A stretch of DNA of 64,000 nt from an uncultured Treponema sp. (GCA_938039145.1 CALHVG010000068.1:1-64000), one strand, 5' to 3'. Shown: positions 38,108 through 47,988, counted from the first letter of the stretch. Notes: generated by a model not told the origin, from the sequence alone. Numbers and translations: made by a program.

Positions 38108-40318
38108 ATGGCGTATGAATATTTGGAAAGTCTGAATCCTGAACAAAAAAAGGCGGTTGAACATACAGGTTCTCCGCTGCTGATTCTTGCAGGCGCGGGT
38201 TCGGGAAAAACCCGTGTGATAACCACAAAAATAGCATATCTTATTCAGCACGAAGCCCTTGAACCTTGGCAGATTTTAGCTGTAACGTTCACAAAAAAAG
38301 CCGCCGCAGAAATGAGGGAACGCGCACTTTCTCTTGAACCGCGAGCCGTCGAAACTCAAATAAAAACATTTCATTCGTTCGGAGCCTGGTTTTTGCGCCG
38401 ATATTATGAATCGTCTTTTTTAAGCAAATCATTTACCGTTTATGACGACGCGGACTCGGCTGCTTTATTAAAAAACGCCGTTTCAGGTCTTTCAAAAAAA
38501 CAGGCGGGAATTGCGGCAAGAAAAATCGCGCTTTGCAAGGACTATTGTCTTAGCCCGGAAGACGACCTTGGGCAAATCGACAAAGACGGAGACCTTGCAG
38601 AAATATATGCCGCATATCAAGAACGGCTGAGAAAAACAGGAAACGTAGATTTCGGCGACCTTGTAATGCTTCCTGTAAAACTTCTTGAATCGGATCCGAA
38701 CCTTAGAAAGAAAATGCAGAACAGATTCAAAGTCATAATGGTGGACGAATATCAGGATTCAAACGTAGCCCAGTTCAGACTTCTGAACGCACTTAGCGGA
38801 ACAAACGAAGGAAGCAAAATGTATGTCTGCGTGGTAGGCGACGACGACCAGTCAATATACCGATTCCGAGGGGCGGAAATCCAAAACATTCTGCAATTCC
38901 CCGAAATATTTTCAGGAACGACACTAATCCGCCTTGAACGGAATTACCGCTCCACCGAAAAAATTCTTGAAGCGGCAAATGCGGTGGTCTCGCACAATCA
39001 GGACAGGCTTGGAAAAAATCTTATCGCCGAAAAAGGCAAGGGAACAAAGCCCGCCCTTATTTTTCTTGAAAATCAAGACATGGAAGCAAAACTTTGCACC
39101 GCTATCATAAAAAAAGCGGTTGAATGCAAAAACGCAACCTCGCGCTATTCGGATTTTGCAATTCTGTACAGAACGAACGCCCAGTCCATGGAATTTGAGC
39201 AGGAATTTCTTCGTTCAAAAATTCCGTATAAAGTCGTCGGGTCGTTAAAATTTTATGAGCGGGAAGAAGTCAAAGACACGCTTGCCTATCTTTCGCTGAT
39301 TGCAAACCGCAAAGACGAAGTTGCGTTCCAAAGAATCGCAAATAAACCTGTCCGCGGAATAGGCGAAAAATCCCAAGAAAAAATAATCGCGGCATTTCAC
39401 GGCGTAAAAAAAGAACAAAATGAAGATGCGGACATCATAAATGCGGCGGAAGAGCTTGTTCAGGAACTCCCTAAAAAAGCGGGCGAAGGCGTAAAAGAAT
39501 TTTCAAGAATAATAAAAAATCTTGGCGAACAGCTGGAAGAAAGTTCAAAAGAAGCCTCGGATGCGGCCGAAAAAGAAGATAACCATGTCGCGCCGCCGCT
39601 TTCGCTTTTCATAAATCATCTTGTTGAAGAAACCGGACTTTTTGAATATCACAAAGCAAAAGACGATGTGGACGGCTCAAGCAAAGTCGAAAATATGGAA
39701 GAACTTGCAAACTACGCCGCAAAATTTCCATGCACAATTCAAGGGCTTATAGATTTTCTTGACACGATAAATCTTGACAGAGTTCTTTCAGACGGAATGA
39801 ACGACGAAGCCGATTCCGTTACGCTAATCACATTGCACAACACAAAAGGTCTGGAATTCGAACGGGTAATAATCACGGGACTTGAAAACGGAATTTTCCC
39901 GAGGGAAGACAAAATCGGCAGCGACCTTGAAGAAGAACGCCGGCTTTTCTACGTAGGAATCACGCGGGCAAAAAAAGAACTCACCGTAACAAGCTGCAAA
40001 ACCCGCCGTCTGTACGGACGCTTTCAAGAAATGATGCCGAGCATTTTCATCAAAGAAGCGGAAAATGCATTCGACATTCAGGGCGTTCGTCCGGAAACGG
40101 AAAGCGAAAAGCACTACTTTTCAAACCCCAACTCAATCCTTGCGGATAAATTCAAAAAAGGAACAAAAATTTTCCACGACGACTACGGCTATGGAATCGT
40201 AGAAAGCATAAACAATTCCGGGCAGGACATAGTTATTTCCGTAAGATTCGAAACGGGAAGTTCCAAAAAATTCATTCCTAAATATCAGTCAAAATCCCTG
40301 CAGGTAATAAAAGATTAA
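38108..40318 (+). CDS. UvrD/Rep-family 3'-5' DNA helicase
   Basis: The product is 736 aa from ATG 38108 (MAYEYLESLNPEQKKAVEH). Helicase motifs: ILAGAGSGKTRVI (I), VTFTKKAAAEMRER (Ia), VDEYQDSN (II), VVGDDDQSIYRFRGA (III), LERNYRS (IV), TLITLHNTKGLEFERVIITGLENGIFP (V) and EERRLFYVGITRAKKEL (VI). The last ~50 residues (FHDDYGYGIVESI through KSLQVIKD) form the Tudor-like UvrD/PcrA tail that contacts RNA polymerase. TATAAT (38096-38101) ends 6 bp before the ATG without a Shine-Dalgarno, so a leaderless mRNA is likely. It acts in repair and fork restart. Confidence 0.95.
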   Translation: MAYEYLESLNPEQKKAVEHTGSPLLILAGAGSGKTRVITTKIAYLIQHEALEPWQILAVTFTKKAAAEMRERALSLEPRAVETQIKTFHSFGAWFLRRYYESSFLSKSFTVYDDADSAALLKNAVSGLSKKQAGIAARKIALCKDYCLSPEDDLGQIDKDGDLAEIYAAYQERLRKTGNVDFGDLVMLPVKLLESDPNLRKKMQNRFKVIMVDEYQDSNVAQFRLLNALSGTNEGSKMYVCVVGDDDQSIYRFRGAEIQNILQFPEIFSGTTLIRLERNYRSTEKILEAANAVVSHNQDRLGKNLIAEKGKGTKPALIFLENQDMEAKLCTAIIKKAVECKNATSRYSDFAILYRTNAQSMEFEQEFLRSKIPYKVVGSLKFYEREEVKDTLAYLSLIANRKDEVAFQRIANKPVRGIGEKSQEKIIAAFHGVKKEQNEDADIINAAEELVQELPKKAGEGVKEFSRIIKNLGEQLEESSKEASDAAEKEDNHVAPPLSLFINHLVEETGLFEYHKAKDDVDGSSKVENMEELANYAAKFPCTIQGLIDFLDTINLDRVLSDGMNDEADSVTLITLHNTKGLEFERVIITGLENGIFPREDKIGSDLEEERRLFYVGITRAKKELTVTSCKTRRLYGRFQEMMPSIFIKEAENAFDIQGVRPETESEKHYFSNPNSILADKFKKGTKIFHDDYGYGIVESINNSGQDIVISVRFETGSSKKFIPKYQSKSLQVIKD

Positions 40319-40402
40319 AAGCGCGGGAATGTTTTAAAATGCACAGTTTCTTTTTAGCCCAAATTCCACTACAATATATATACAAAAATACAGGAGGGCT
40401 TC

Positions 40403-41719
40403 ATGAAGAAAATAATAACGGCATCGACAAACAAAAGAGTAATCGACACTGTATTGTACGTCTGTAAATTATATCCGTCTATTTTCACAACGGACGTGTA
40501 CAACGAAACCGAGGCTATAATCAGCCATATCGACTACGAACTTCCTGAAATAAAAGTGCTGGATTTTTCATCCGACGACGTAGACTGCTTTCGGATTCTG
40601 AACCTTATAAACCGGGATTCTTGGCTCCATTACGGGGGCGTTATTGCTGTCTGCAAGGACAAGGCTCAGGTTTCGGAACTGGAACAATTAAAAGACATGA
40701 ATATGCTCGCAATTCAAACGATTGACGATTTCAGCGAACATTTTGTGCGCATTCTTCGAATACTGTATCAAAATCAGCAGTTTCTTTTTAATCGGGGAAT
40801 GAGAGACATTGCAGGCGGACAGGAAGCGGGAACATTCGTATGCGGAAACGATCCGCTGGACTTGAAATTTTACACGAACTTTCTTGTAAGCTATCTTTAC
40901 AACACAAACAGAATTTCAAAAGACGACAGAGTTTGCCTTCAAATGACGTTCAACGAACTTTTGACGAACGCATTGGAACACGGAAATTTGGAAATCGGAT
41001 TTGAAGAAAAAAAGAATTACCTTTCAAACGGCGGAAACATTCTTCAATTAATAGAAGAAAAGGCAAAAATTTCAGAATTCTCTCACAGAAAAATACACGT
41101 TTCTTACGTAATCGGAAAAGCGTCGTCAAAATTCACCATAACGGACGACGGAAACGGCTTTGATTGGCGCACAAAATCCAAAATGAGCGGCTCGGAATCT
41201 TTCAACGGGCGGGGCATTTCTATCAGTATGCAGATGGTAAAATCGCTTTCCTACAACGAAAAAGGAAACGAGGTTACATTTTCAATAGACAACCAAATCG
41301 ACAAATCCAACACAATCCCCGACATAATGACTTCATTTCCGTCGCTGGAATACCAAAATCATCAGGTAGTTTGCAAAGAAGGCGACATTTCAAGCGACAT
41401 ATTTTTCATTCTTTCAGGAAGATTTGCGGTCTATGCGCAAGGAAAACTCGCGTCCGTTCTTACGCCGAACGACCTTTTCATCGGCGAAATGGCTTTTCTT
41501 CTGAGCGACAGGCGAACCGCAACGGTAATCGCAATCGGGGAATGCAAACTCATAAAAATTCCGAACGGCGACTTCCTGGCACTAATCAGAAAGAATCCGC
41601 ATTACGGAATCTTCCTCAGCAAAATGCTTGCCCGCCGGCTTGTAAAACAGACCTCCAACATGATTGCTCTAAAAGAACAGATTTTTGCTCTCGGCGGAAA
41701 TCCGAATCCGATTCAGTAA
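40403..41719 (+). CDS. HATPase (anti-sigma-type) plus cyclic nucleotide-binding domain protein
   Basis: This 438-aa cytosolic protein has a receiver-like N-terminus (about 1-125) without clear phospho-acceptor conservation. A GHKL HATPase follows (TFNELLTNALEHGNLEIG at about 175, FTITDDGNGFDWR at about 245, NGRGISISMQM), and a C-terminal cNMP-binding domain (VVCKEGDISSDIFFILSGRFAVYA, FIGEMAFLLSDRRTATVIA). It may tune an anti-anti-sigma or signalling partner in response to a cyclic nucleotide. RBS AGGAGGG precedes the ATG. It is followed after 17 bp by an acetyltransferase-like gene. Confidence 0.85.
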   Translation: MKKIITASTNKRVIDTVLYVCKLYPSIFTTDVYNETEAIISHIDYELPEIKVLDFSSDDVDCFRILNLINRDSWLHYGGVIAVCKDKAQVSELEQLKDMNMLAIQTIDDFSEHFVRILRILYQNQQFLFNRGMRDIAGGQEAGTFVCGNDPLDLKFYTNFLVSYLYNTNRISKDDRVCLQMTFNELLTNALEHGNLEIGFEEKKNYLSNGGNILQLIEEKAKISEFSHRKIHVSYVIGKASSKFTITDDGNGFDWRTKSKMSGSESFNGRGISISMQMVKSLSYNEKGNEVTFSIDNQIDKSNTIPDIMTSFPSLEYQNHQVVCKEGDISSDIFFILSGRFAVYAQGKLASVLTPNDLFIGEMAFLLSDRRTATVIAIGECKLIKIPNGDFLALIRKNPHYGIFLSKMLARRLVKQTSNMIALKEQIFALGGNPNPIQ

Positions 41720-41736
41720 ACGCAGTTTTCATAACG

Positions 41737-42639
41737 ATGGTTTTCTTTCCTCTTGAAGAACTGAGCAGAACCTGCAAGGGCGCGGCGTTAAATTTTCTGA
41801 AAAAGCACGAAATGTTCTGCGTTCATCTTACAAGCGCAATAAAAAAATCCGCGCAAGACATCTACGTTTGTTTTACCGGCGACGTTCTTCCCAAAAACAT
41901 TTACGGAATATTGAGCCTTAGAAAAACCGTCCTTCATTGCCTGCCCTTCGCAAATCCGGAAAAACTCACTGCGCTTCAAAAAGATTTTTCCATGTCGCTA
42001 AAAGATTTTTACCTGAACGAAAAACTTTCTGCGCCGCTGTGCGTAAACGGAACAAAAAACGGCTCGTTCCTGATTTTGCAAAGCCTTTGCCCGCTTTACG
42101 AAAAACCTAGCCTCATAAACGAATACATTCTGATGAAACTTGACGAAAAATCGTTCCGCAGACTTCCTGCGGTTCCGCTTTTCAAAAATGAACGTGTTGT
42201 CCGTTGCAAAAAAGAGCTTCCGTCCGGCTTGATGCAAAGCCTTTCGGAACTTCAAAAAAATTACGAACTTGAAGAAGTCCTTCCCGACGGATTTGAGTTC
42301 AACGAAGACAATTCAAGGCTCAGACTGAAAAACGCGCTCCGGAATCAATACGTCATTGCACTTGAAAATGCGGACGGGCGGTTTGTGTCAAAAGCGGCGA
42401 CAAACGCAATCGGATTTTCCTGCGTTCAGATTGGCGGAGTTTACACGGAAAAAGCAAGCAGAAGAAAAAATTACAGCTACAATCTGCTGCTGGTTTTGCT
42501 TAAAAAAATTCTTCATGCAAGAAAAACGCCTGTCCTGTATGCAAAAAAAAGCAACAACGCCGCCTGCCGCCTTTACGAAAAATTATGTTTCAAAAAGATT
42601 GACGATTACACAATTGCATATTTCAGCCATAAACTCTAA
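41737..42639 (+). CDS. GNAT-like protein paired with the cNMP/HATPase gene
   Basis: The product is 300 aa from ATG 41737; frame text upstream of this in the preceding gene is antisense-like noise. The N-terminal half (about 1-150) is an unrecognised alpha/beta domain. The C-terminal half reads as a GNAT fold: LENADGRFVSKAATNAIGFSCVQIGGVYTEKASRRKNYSYNLLLVLLKKIL and YAKKSNNAACRLYEKLCFKKIDDYTIAYF. The 17-bp spacing to the previous stop suggests one operon. A signalling-linked acetyltransferase is possible but unproven. Confidence 0.7.
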   Translation: MVFFPLEELSRTCKGAALNFLKKHEMFCVHLTSAIKKSAQDIYVCFTGDVLPKNIYGILSLRKTVLHCLPFANPEKLTALQKDFSMSLKDFYLNEKLSAPLCVNGTKNGSFLILQSLCPLYEKPSLINEYILMKLDEKSFRRLPAVPLFKNERVVRCKKELPSGLMQSLSELQKNYELEEVLPDGFEFNEDNSRLRLKNALRNQYVIALENADGRFVSKAATNAIGFSCVQIGGVYTEKASRRKNYSYNLLLVLLKKILHARKTPVLYAKKSNNAACRLYEKLCFKKIDDYTIAYFSHKL

Positions 42640-42690
42640 ACTGTAGACCATTTCTAGGAATAATAACAAATCAAGTTTTTGGAGTTTTAA

Positions 42691-44256
42691 ATGACAGTTT
42701 CCGTGATAGCAAAAATAATTGCATTCGCACTCTATTTGGGTCTCATGATTTTCGTCGGTCTAAGGACGGCAAAAAACAACAACTCTGCATCCGACTTTTT
42801 CCTTGGAGGAAGAAAAGTAGGACCGTGGGTTACAGCCCTTAGCGCAGAAGCATCGGATTCTTCCGCCTGGCTTTTGATGGGACTTCCGGGGCTCTGCTAT
42901 CTGGGTGGCTTCAAGGAAACATTTTGGACTGCCTTGGGACTTATCGTAGGAACTTATCTTGCATGGCTTCTAATAGCAAAGCAACTAAGAAAATGCTCAA
43001 TTGCATTCGGGGACTCAATAACAATTCCTGAATTTCTTACAAACAGATTCAAGGATAAATCTCACGTCCTTATGATTGTCTCAGTTTTTTTCATCGTCGT
43101 GTTCTTTACTATTTACACGGCATCCGGACTTGTGGCATGCGCAAAACTCTTTCGTTCCGTGTTCGGTCTGAACTGGAACATCGGACTTTTGATAGGATTC
43201 GTGATAATACTTTCCTACACGATTCTAGGCGGATATAAAGCAGTCTGCACCACCGATTTCATCCAAGGCACTCTGATTTTCATAGCATTTGTGACATCCT
43301 CTGTAATCGTGATTGTCGCATCAGGCGGAATCGGAAACGCAATAGAACAGATACACGAATTTTCAGAAAGAGCCATGAGCGGAGAATTCGGAGAAATTTT
43401 CAAAGGAAAATTCCTTGCAAACAAGACTTTTAATCCGGCCTCCGCCATTTCGGCATTCTCGTGGTGCTTAGGCTACTTTGGAATGCCGCACATAATAGTC
43501 CGCTTTATGGGAATAAGGTCCAACAAGGAAGTCGGAACAGCCCGCAGAATCGGAATTTCGTGGATGATAATCTCATACATAGGAACATTCGTAATCGGAA
43601 CTCTTGGAACGGCGTATCTTTTGAACAAAGGCATTCTTCTTGGCGCAGATTCTGTAGACACCGTTTTAGAAGGCGTAAAAATCTTAGGACCGGGAACTGA
43701 AGAAGCCGTGTTCAGCGAATCGATGTTAAAAATGTATCCGGCATTCATTGCGGGACTTTTTTTGTGCGCAATTCTTGCAGCTTCAATGTCGACGGCGGAC
43801 TCGCAACTGCTTTCCGCATCATCGGCAATAGGACAAGACATATTCAAAGGTCTTATAAAAAAAGACGCCAGCGACAAAACCGTGCTTCTTGTAAGCAGAA
43901 TATCCGTATTTGTCGTCGCACTGATTGGACTTGCGCTCGCACTAAATCCGAACAGTTCAATTTTCGGACTCGTATCATTTGCGTGGTCAGGATTCGGAGG
44001 AACATTCGGACCACTTGTACTTCTTGCTCTGTACTGGAAAGGAACGACAGCAAAAGGCGCAATCGCCGGACTCATTTCAGGCGGAATAACCGATGTAACA
44101 TGGCACTACCTTAAAGGTGGAATTTTCAACGTCTACGAAATTTTGCCTGCGTTCACCGTATGCCTATTGGTAACCGTACTGGTTTCCCTATTTGACAGGA
44201 ACAAAGATTCTGAAATGCTAAAAGAATTCGAAATATACAGGAACATGAAAGACTAG
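42691..44256 (+). CDS. Sodium:solute symporter, PutP-like (sodium/proline)
   Basis: This 521-aa protein has about 13 membrane segments and the SSF pattern: SDFFLGGRKVGPWVTALSAEASDSSAWLLMGLPG, then GYKAVCTTDFIQGTLI, FGMPHIIVRFMGIRS, AILAASMSTADSQLLSASSAI and FAWSGFGGTFGPLVL. The ALSAEASDSSAWLL and STADSQLL motifs match PutP proline carriers. It should bring in proline or a related amino acid with Na+. RBS GGAG is present. No proline dehydrogenase lies nearby. Confidence 0.92.
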   Translation: MTVSVIAKIIAFALYLGLMIFVGLRTAKNNNSASDFFLGGRKVGPWVTALSAEASDSSAWLLMGLPGLCYLGGFKETFWTALGLIVGTYLAWLLIAKQLRKCSIAFGDSITIPEFLTNRFKDKSHVLMIVSVFFIVVFFTIYTASGLVACAKLFRSVFGLNWNIGLLIGFVIILSYTILGGYKAVCTTDFIQGTLIFIAFVTSSVIVIVASGGIGNAIEQIHEFSERAMSGEFGEIFKGKFLANKTFNPASAISAFSWCLGYFGMPHIIVRFMGIRSNKEVGTARRIGISWMIISYIGTFVIGTLGTAYLLNKGILLGADSVDTVLEGVKILGPGTEEAVFSESMLKMYPAFIAGLFLCAILAASMSTADSQLLSASSAIGQDIFKGLIKKDASDKTVLLVSRISVFVVALIGLALALNPNSSIFGLVSFAWSGFGGTFGPLVLLALYWKGTTAKGAIAGLISGGITDVTWHYLKGGIFNVYEILPAFTVCLLVTVLVSLFDRNKDSEMLKEFEIYRNMKD

Positions 44257-44312
44257 CGAAAATACTTTCAGAAAGATAAGACATGCGGTCAAAGTGGCTT
44301 TCAATAATTCGC

Positions 44313-44340
44313 TTGACCTATATATACATTTTGTTATATT
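44313..44340 (+). promoter_or_regulatory. Promoter of the surface lipoprotein gene
   Basis: TTGACC (44313-44318) and TATATT (44335-44340) are separated by 16 bp. Transcription would start near 44347, leaving a ~158-nt leader that includes a TCCGCCG/CGGCGGA hairpin (about 44402-44430). The long leader may carry regulation. Confidence 0.6.
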
Positions 44341-44504
44341 CTCAATATCGAATATCTTAATGCGTGTAAACGGAACGGCTTACGGCATTAATGATTTTCA
44401 AAATCCGCCGCAAAACTAAAAATCCGGCGGAATCGATTTCCGCATAAAATATTTTCAAAAAGAATCTATTTTATTCAATGTTCTACAGGATTTTAGGAGG
44501 AAAG

Positions 44505-46055
44505 ATGAAAAAATCGAATATTATTGTGTTTTCCGCAATTTTAACCGCACTGCTTTTTGCATCCGCTTGTACGCAAAACATGGGAAATACCGACAACAAC
44601 GCTAACGGCTCATCTCCAACTCCAAGCCCAACCGAAGAGACCGTAGAATTCAAACTTGCAGACTTGATTGGCGCATTTTCTCTGACAAAAGGTGATATAA
44701 CCGCATCTGACGCTGCAAAAAAAATTAAGACCGAAACTCCGACCGTTACGGGGCTTACTTTTACCGAAAAGAAAATTATTTCTTATGATGACAAAACCGG
44801 AACTTTTTCGGTTGAAGTAAAAGGCACTAAAGACGGAAAGAGTTTTTCTAACAGAATAACTGCGGAAGGATTTTCTCACCCTTATTCAAGTACACCGTTA
44901 TCAAAAAATTACGGAGATAAAATAATCCTCGACGAAGCAATAGAAAATAACTTAAAGTTGGATGATTTTATAAATAAATTAAAAAATGCCGCAAATCCCG
45001 GAGATTATCTTGACTTGTCGTTTAATCTTGAAAACGGAAAAACAATAGATTTCAAAAATTCCGAAAAACCTTATAAACTGACCGCTACATTTACGAAAAC
45101 CTCGGACGGTAAAATCAAAGTTTCTCCGAAATATGCACCTGTATACAAGAAGCTTGCCGAAGGCGGCACGGAAGAAACAAAAACAGAGAGCATTGAAGTA
45201 ATAGGACCTGCATTCCTTAACATCGGATACGACTATTTTAAGGAAACCGACGTATTCGACTATGTTGCAAAAAAAGTTCGGGACGACATACTAAAAGTGC
45301 CGACAGATACGTTTGCGTCTTCCATTTATGCTTTTGCAAAGTATCAGAACTCAACGCCAAATAACATTTTCAATGTCGGCGACGGCTCAAAATTCAAAAA
45401 ATATCAGGACACTTATAAAAAGGACGGCGGACACATTAAAATTGTGAACGGCAGCGGCGATTCCGACTTATCTTATGCGATATTTGACCCAAAAAACAGC
45501 GGAATTGAAGCGGATGACTATTCCGGCTCAATAAAAGTGAATTACTATGTTCAAAAAACCGCTAATATTGCTGCTGTAAATACAGGGGCTCATGACGCTC
45601 CTTCTGTAAAACCTGTTCAAGTTGAAAAAAGCGGATTTATGAAAGTTACAAAAGAATTCTTAGAGCAAAATTTCCTATTCAGTCTTAATATTTCGGGCAA
45701 TAAAGCAACTGCAAAATCAAAATGGTTACCACGGAGTTTCAACACAGAATTGTTGGGTGAAAAAAGTCCGAAAGGATTCCAGCTTAAGAATGCAAGTCTT
45801 GTTAATTATGACAATCACAAAACGGATGATTATTATCTTTCTGTAAATGGAGGTACAAGCCTTAACGACCTTGCAGTAGAAAGCAAGCAATACGTTTCTG
45901 TCGCTAAAGGAAAAGCACCAAATGAATACACTCTGCTGATTACATCAATCCGCATGGAGAAGAAAATTAATGAAAAGGAGCTTTACCTGACTTTCTATTT
46001 CAAAAGTAGCTACGAACCGATAAAACTTACAGTTACTCCCTATCCTTGGGATTAA
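44505..46055 (+). CDS. Lipoprotein, possible lipoprotein-17-type variable surface protein
   Basis: The product is 516 aa from ATG 44505 (RBS TTAGGAGG); an upstream ATG at 44478 is not used. The signal ends at LLFASAC, the lipobox. A Thr/Ser/Pro-rich linker (GSSPTPSPTEE) follows, then a beta-rich module: LTFTEKKIISYDDKTGTF with SVEVKGTKDGKSFSNRI, which resembles the lipoprotein_17 repeat of mycoplasma and treponeme surface proteins. The rest is Lys/Ser/Thr-rich beta structure. Likely outer-surface exposed; the family match is tentative. Confidence 0.7.
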   Translation: MKKSNIIVFSAILTALLFASACTQNMGNTDNNANGSSPTPSPTEETVEFKLADLIGAFSLTKGDITASDAAKKIKTETPTVTGLTFTEKKIISYDDKTGTFSVEVKGTKDGKSFSNRITAEGFSHPYSSTPLSKNYGDKIILDEAIENNLKLDDFINKLKNAANPGDYLDLSFNLENGKTIDFKNSEKPYKLTATFTKTSDGKIKVSPKYAPVYKKLAEGGTEETKTESIEVIGPAFLNIGYDYFKETDVFDYVAKKVRDDILKVPTDTFASSIYAFAKYQNSTPNNIFNVGDGSKFKKYQDTYKKDGGHIKIVNGSGDSDLSYAIFDPKNSGIEADDYSGSIKVNYYVQKTANIAAVNTGAHDAPSVKPVQVEKSGFMKVTKEFLEQNFLFSLNISGNKATAKSKWLPRSFNTELLGEKSPKGFQLKNASLVNYDNHKTDDYYLSVNGGTSLNDLAVESKQYVSVAKGKAPNEYTLLITSIRMEKKINEKELYLTFYFKSSYEPIKLTVTPYPWD

Positions 46056-46189
46056 ATCACACAAAAAGCAATAGCGAACGGCAAAACGGAACTACTTCCG
46101 CTTGCCGTCCGCAGAATTTTACCGGCGGCAAAAACAAAGCCGCCGGTAAATATTTAACAAATTTGGCAAACGAAAATTTTCCGCCATTT

Positions 46190-46933
46190 TTAAAAGCCAA
46201 ATATTTCTTTTCTATGAAGGATTCCTAGCAATTCAAGCGATTTTTCAAGGCTTAGGCTTGGATTATTTGCACGATATGCGTTCAAATCTCTATTGAAACA
46301 GTTCATCGAAAAATGCTGAAAAACATAGACATTATTCCACGAAGGATTTTCCTTATACGATTTTTTTAATTCTTCGCCATAAGACCTAAATATCCCGCCC
46401 GGCTTGAGTTCGGCATACCCCACAAGCCACAAGCGACAATTTTTTAGACTTTTGTGTAGTTCCACTGTTTTTTTTGCAAACCAAATTTGGCTTTCTTCAA
46501 TCAGTTGCCCGATTTCCTCGCTTCCGTTTTTTAATAAATATTTTAGATGGCTTGTCTTTGCCGTATGCACGGGAGTTTTGTTCAGTATGATTGCATTTTT
46601 CCTGAAATCCACGCCCAATTCTTCGTTCCGTCTAAAAAATCCTTCCGCAAGTTTTCCCGACTGCCCCACAAGGTATTTTCGGTTCTTGTTCAGCTGCTCG
46701 TTTTTTCCCGGATTATCGCCAATCACAATGAGTTTTATTTCGTCTTCGGGCAAGACGGAATCCAACGCGGTGTTGTAGACAAGAGGATTTTCGACATTGT
46801 AAAAAGGCGTGTCCGACATAGCCGCTTTTTTTTGCAAAGGAAGAAGTTGATTGGAAAAACGCTTCCATTCCATGACCTTTTCGGAAAATTCCTTCCTGAA
46901 AGTCAAAAAACTGTTCCATTCATCAAAAGTCAT
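46190..46933 (-). CDS. Uracil-DNA glycosylase-like protein
   Basis: This 247-aa protein has IKLIVIGDNPGKNEQ (about 67-81), LVGQSGKLAEGFFRR, a strand with NKTPVHTAKT and LWLVGYAELKPGGIF, an order of motifs seen in the UDG superfamily (motif A GxxPG-type loop and a Ser/Gly-Gln-Ser-Gly segment). A late FQHFSMNCFN would provide the motif B His. If active it removes uracil or damaged bases from DNA. RBS TGGAG is present. The subfamily is not one of the classic ones. Confidence 0.65.
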   Translation of the reverse strand: MTFDEWNSFLTFRKEFSEKVMEWKRFSNQLLPLQKKAAMSDTPFYNVENPLVYNTALDSVLPEDEIKLIVIGDNPGKNEQLNKNRKYLVGQSGKLAEGFFRRNEELGVDFRKNAIILNKTPVHTAKTSHLKYLLKNGSEEIGQLIEESQIWFAKKTVELHKSLKNCRLWLVGYAELKPGGIFRSYGEELKKSYKENPSWNNVYVFQHFSMNCFNRDLNAYRANNPSLSLEKSLELLGILHRKEIFGF

Positions 46934-47060
46934 TTTCGCTCCATGTGCGATTAATCAAAAGGATTCTTTCAAAAATCTTAATTTTTCCAAAATTAATAAA
47001 AAATCCGCACTTTAGAAGGCTTACATTTTCCGCACATTTACAAAAGAATCTTAATACATT

Positions 47061-47090
47061 TTGACAAATTCCTACTATTACGTCTATAAT
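47061..47090 (+). promoter_or_regulatory. Consensus promoter for the secreted repeat protein
   Basis: TTGACA (47061-47066) and TATAAT (47085-47090) match the sigma-70 consensus exactly with an 18-bp spacer. Transcription should start near 47097, giving a ~43-nt leader with GGAGG before ATG 47140. Confidence 0.8.
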
Positions 47091-47139
47091 GATAGTCCAT
47101 GTCCGATTCCGAAAATCGGTAAACTTTTACGGAGGCTTT

Positions 47140-47976
47140 ATGAAAAAATTACTTATAATAGCGTTCGCTGGTCTTATTGGCGCTTCTTCATTTTCTTATG
47201 ACATCGTTTCTGCAACCCAATTAAAAACAAAGGCAAAAACTGTCACTCAGACGGATTTCAGCATTGCGTCAAAATTCGGAGAATATTTTCGCACTCCAAG
47301 CAGAAAAATCGTAAATTCCTACGATTCTCTCGGAAGGGTAACCGAATCTTCCGAATTCACGCCTAGGGACGTTCTTGTGAACAAGATAACGAGTTCCTAC
47401 GATTCCATGGGAAATCTTTCAGCGCGCGCCTGCTTCGATTCCGACAACAAAAAGATATGGAACACGGCGATTACGTACAAAGACGGGCTTAAATCCGAAG
47501 AATCGGAATACACGGAAAACGGAACTCTCAAGGCAAAGACAATCTACACGTATACGGATAAAATTCTGACCGATGAAAGTTACTACAACGCCGAGGGTGG
47601 ACTTATCTGGAAAATAATCTACAAATACAACGCCGCAAAAAAACTTGATGTTGAATATGAATATTCGGGCGACGGAATGCTTGACGATGAACGGCGTTAT
47701 TCCTACAACGACGCAGGACTTATCGATTCGATTTCGTACCACGACGAAACGGGAAACGTAAAACTCAAGGACGTGTTCAGATATTCAAGCGACAAAACTT
47801 TGAATGAAGTAACGACATACAATTCGGAAAACAAAATCATAAAACGTTCCGTGGTAAAGAACGACACATCCGGAAATATCTCACGAATTACGGTCTACAA
47901 TGTGGCAAAAAAGTTCGGAACAACCGTGAACGAAATGGCGGATATGACGGAATTTGTTTACGATTACGCAAGATAG
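47140..47976 (+). CDS. Secreted YD-like repeat protein
   Basis: The product is 278 aa from ATG 47140 (RBS GGAGG) with a signal peptide (MKKLLIIAFAGLIGASSFS). From about residue 60 it is a run of ~22-residue beta-hairpin repeats with the pattern YDSLGRVTESSEF, YDSMGNLSARACF, YTENGTLKAKTIY, YNAEGGLIWKIIY, YSGDGMLDDERRY and YNDAGLIDSISYH. These resemble the YD/RHS and MORN-like families. It is probably periplasmic or surface-located. There is no enzyme motif. A strong promoter suggests abundance. Confidence 0.75.
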   Translation: MKKLLIIAFAGLIGASSFSYDIVSATQLKTKAKTVTQTDFSIASKFGEYFRTPSRKIVNSYDSLGRVTESSEFTPRDVLVNKITSSYDSMGNLSARACFDSDNKKIWNTAITYKDGLKSEESEYTENGTLKAKTIYTYTDKILTDESYYNAEGGLIWKIIYKYNAAKKLDVEYEYSGDGMLDDERRYSYNDAGLIDSISYHDETGNVKLKDVFRYSSDKTLNEVTTYNSENKIIKRSVVKNDTSGNISRITVYNVAKKFGTTVNEMADMTEFVYDYAR

Positions 47977-47988
47977 ACAAAAATAACA

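Noticed and set aside
41164..41736. N-terminal extension of the GNAT-like gene into the cNMP/HATPase gene
   Set aside because: The extra ~190 residues are Arg/His/Asn-rich out-of-frame text of the upstream gene; ATG 41737 gives sensible protein.
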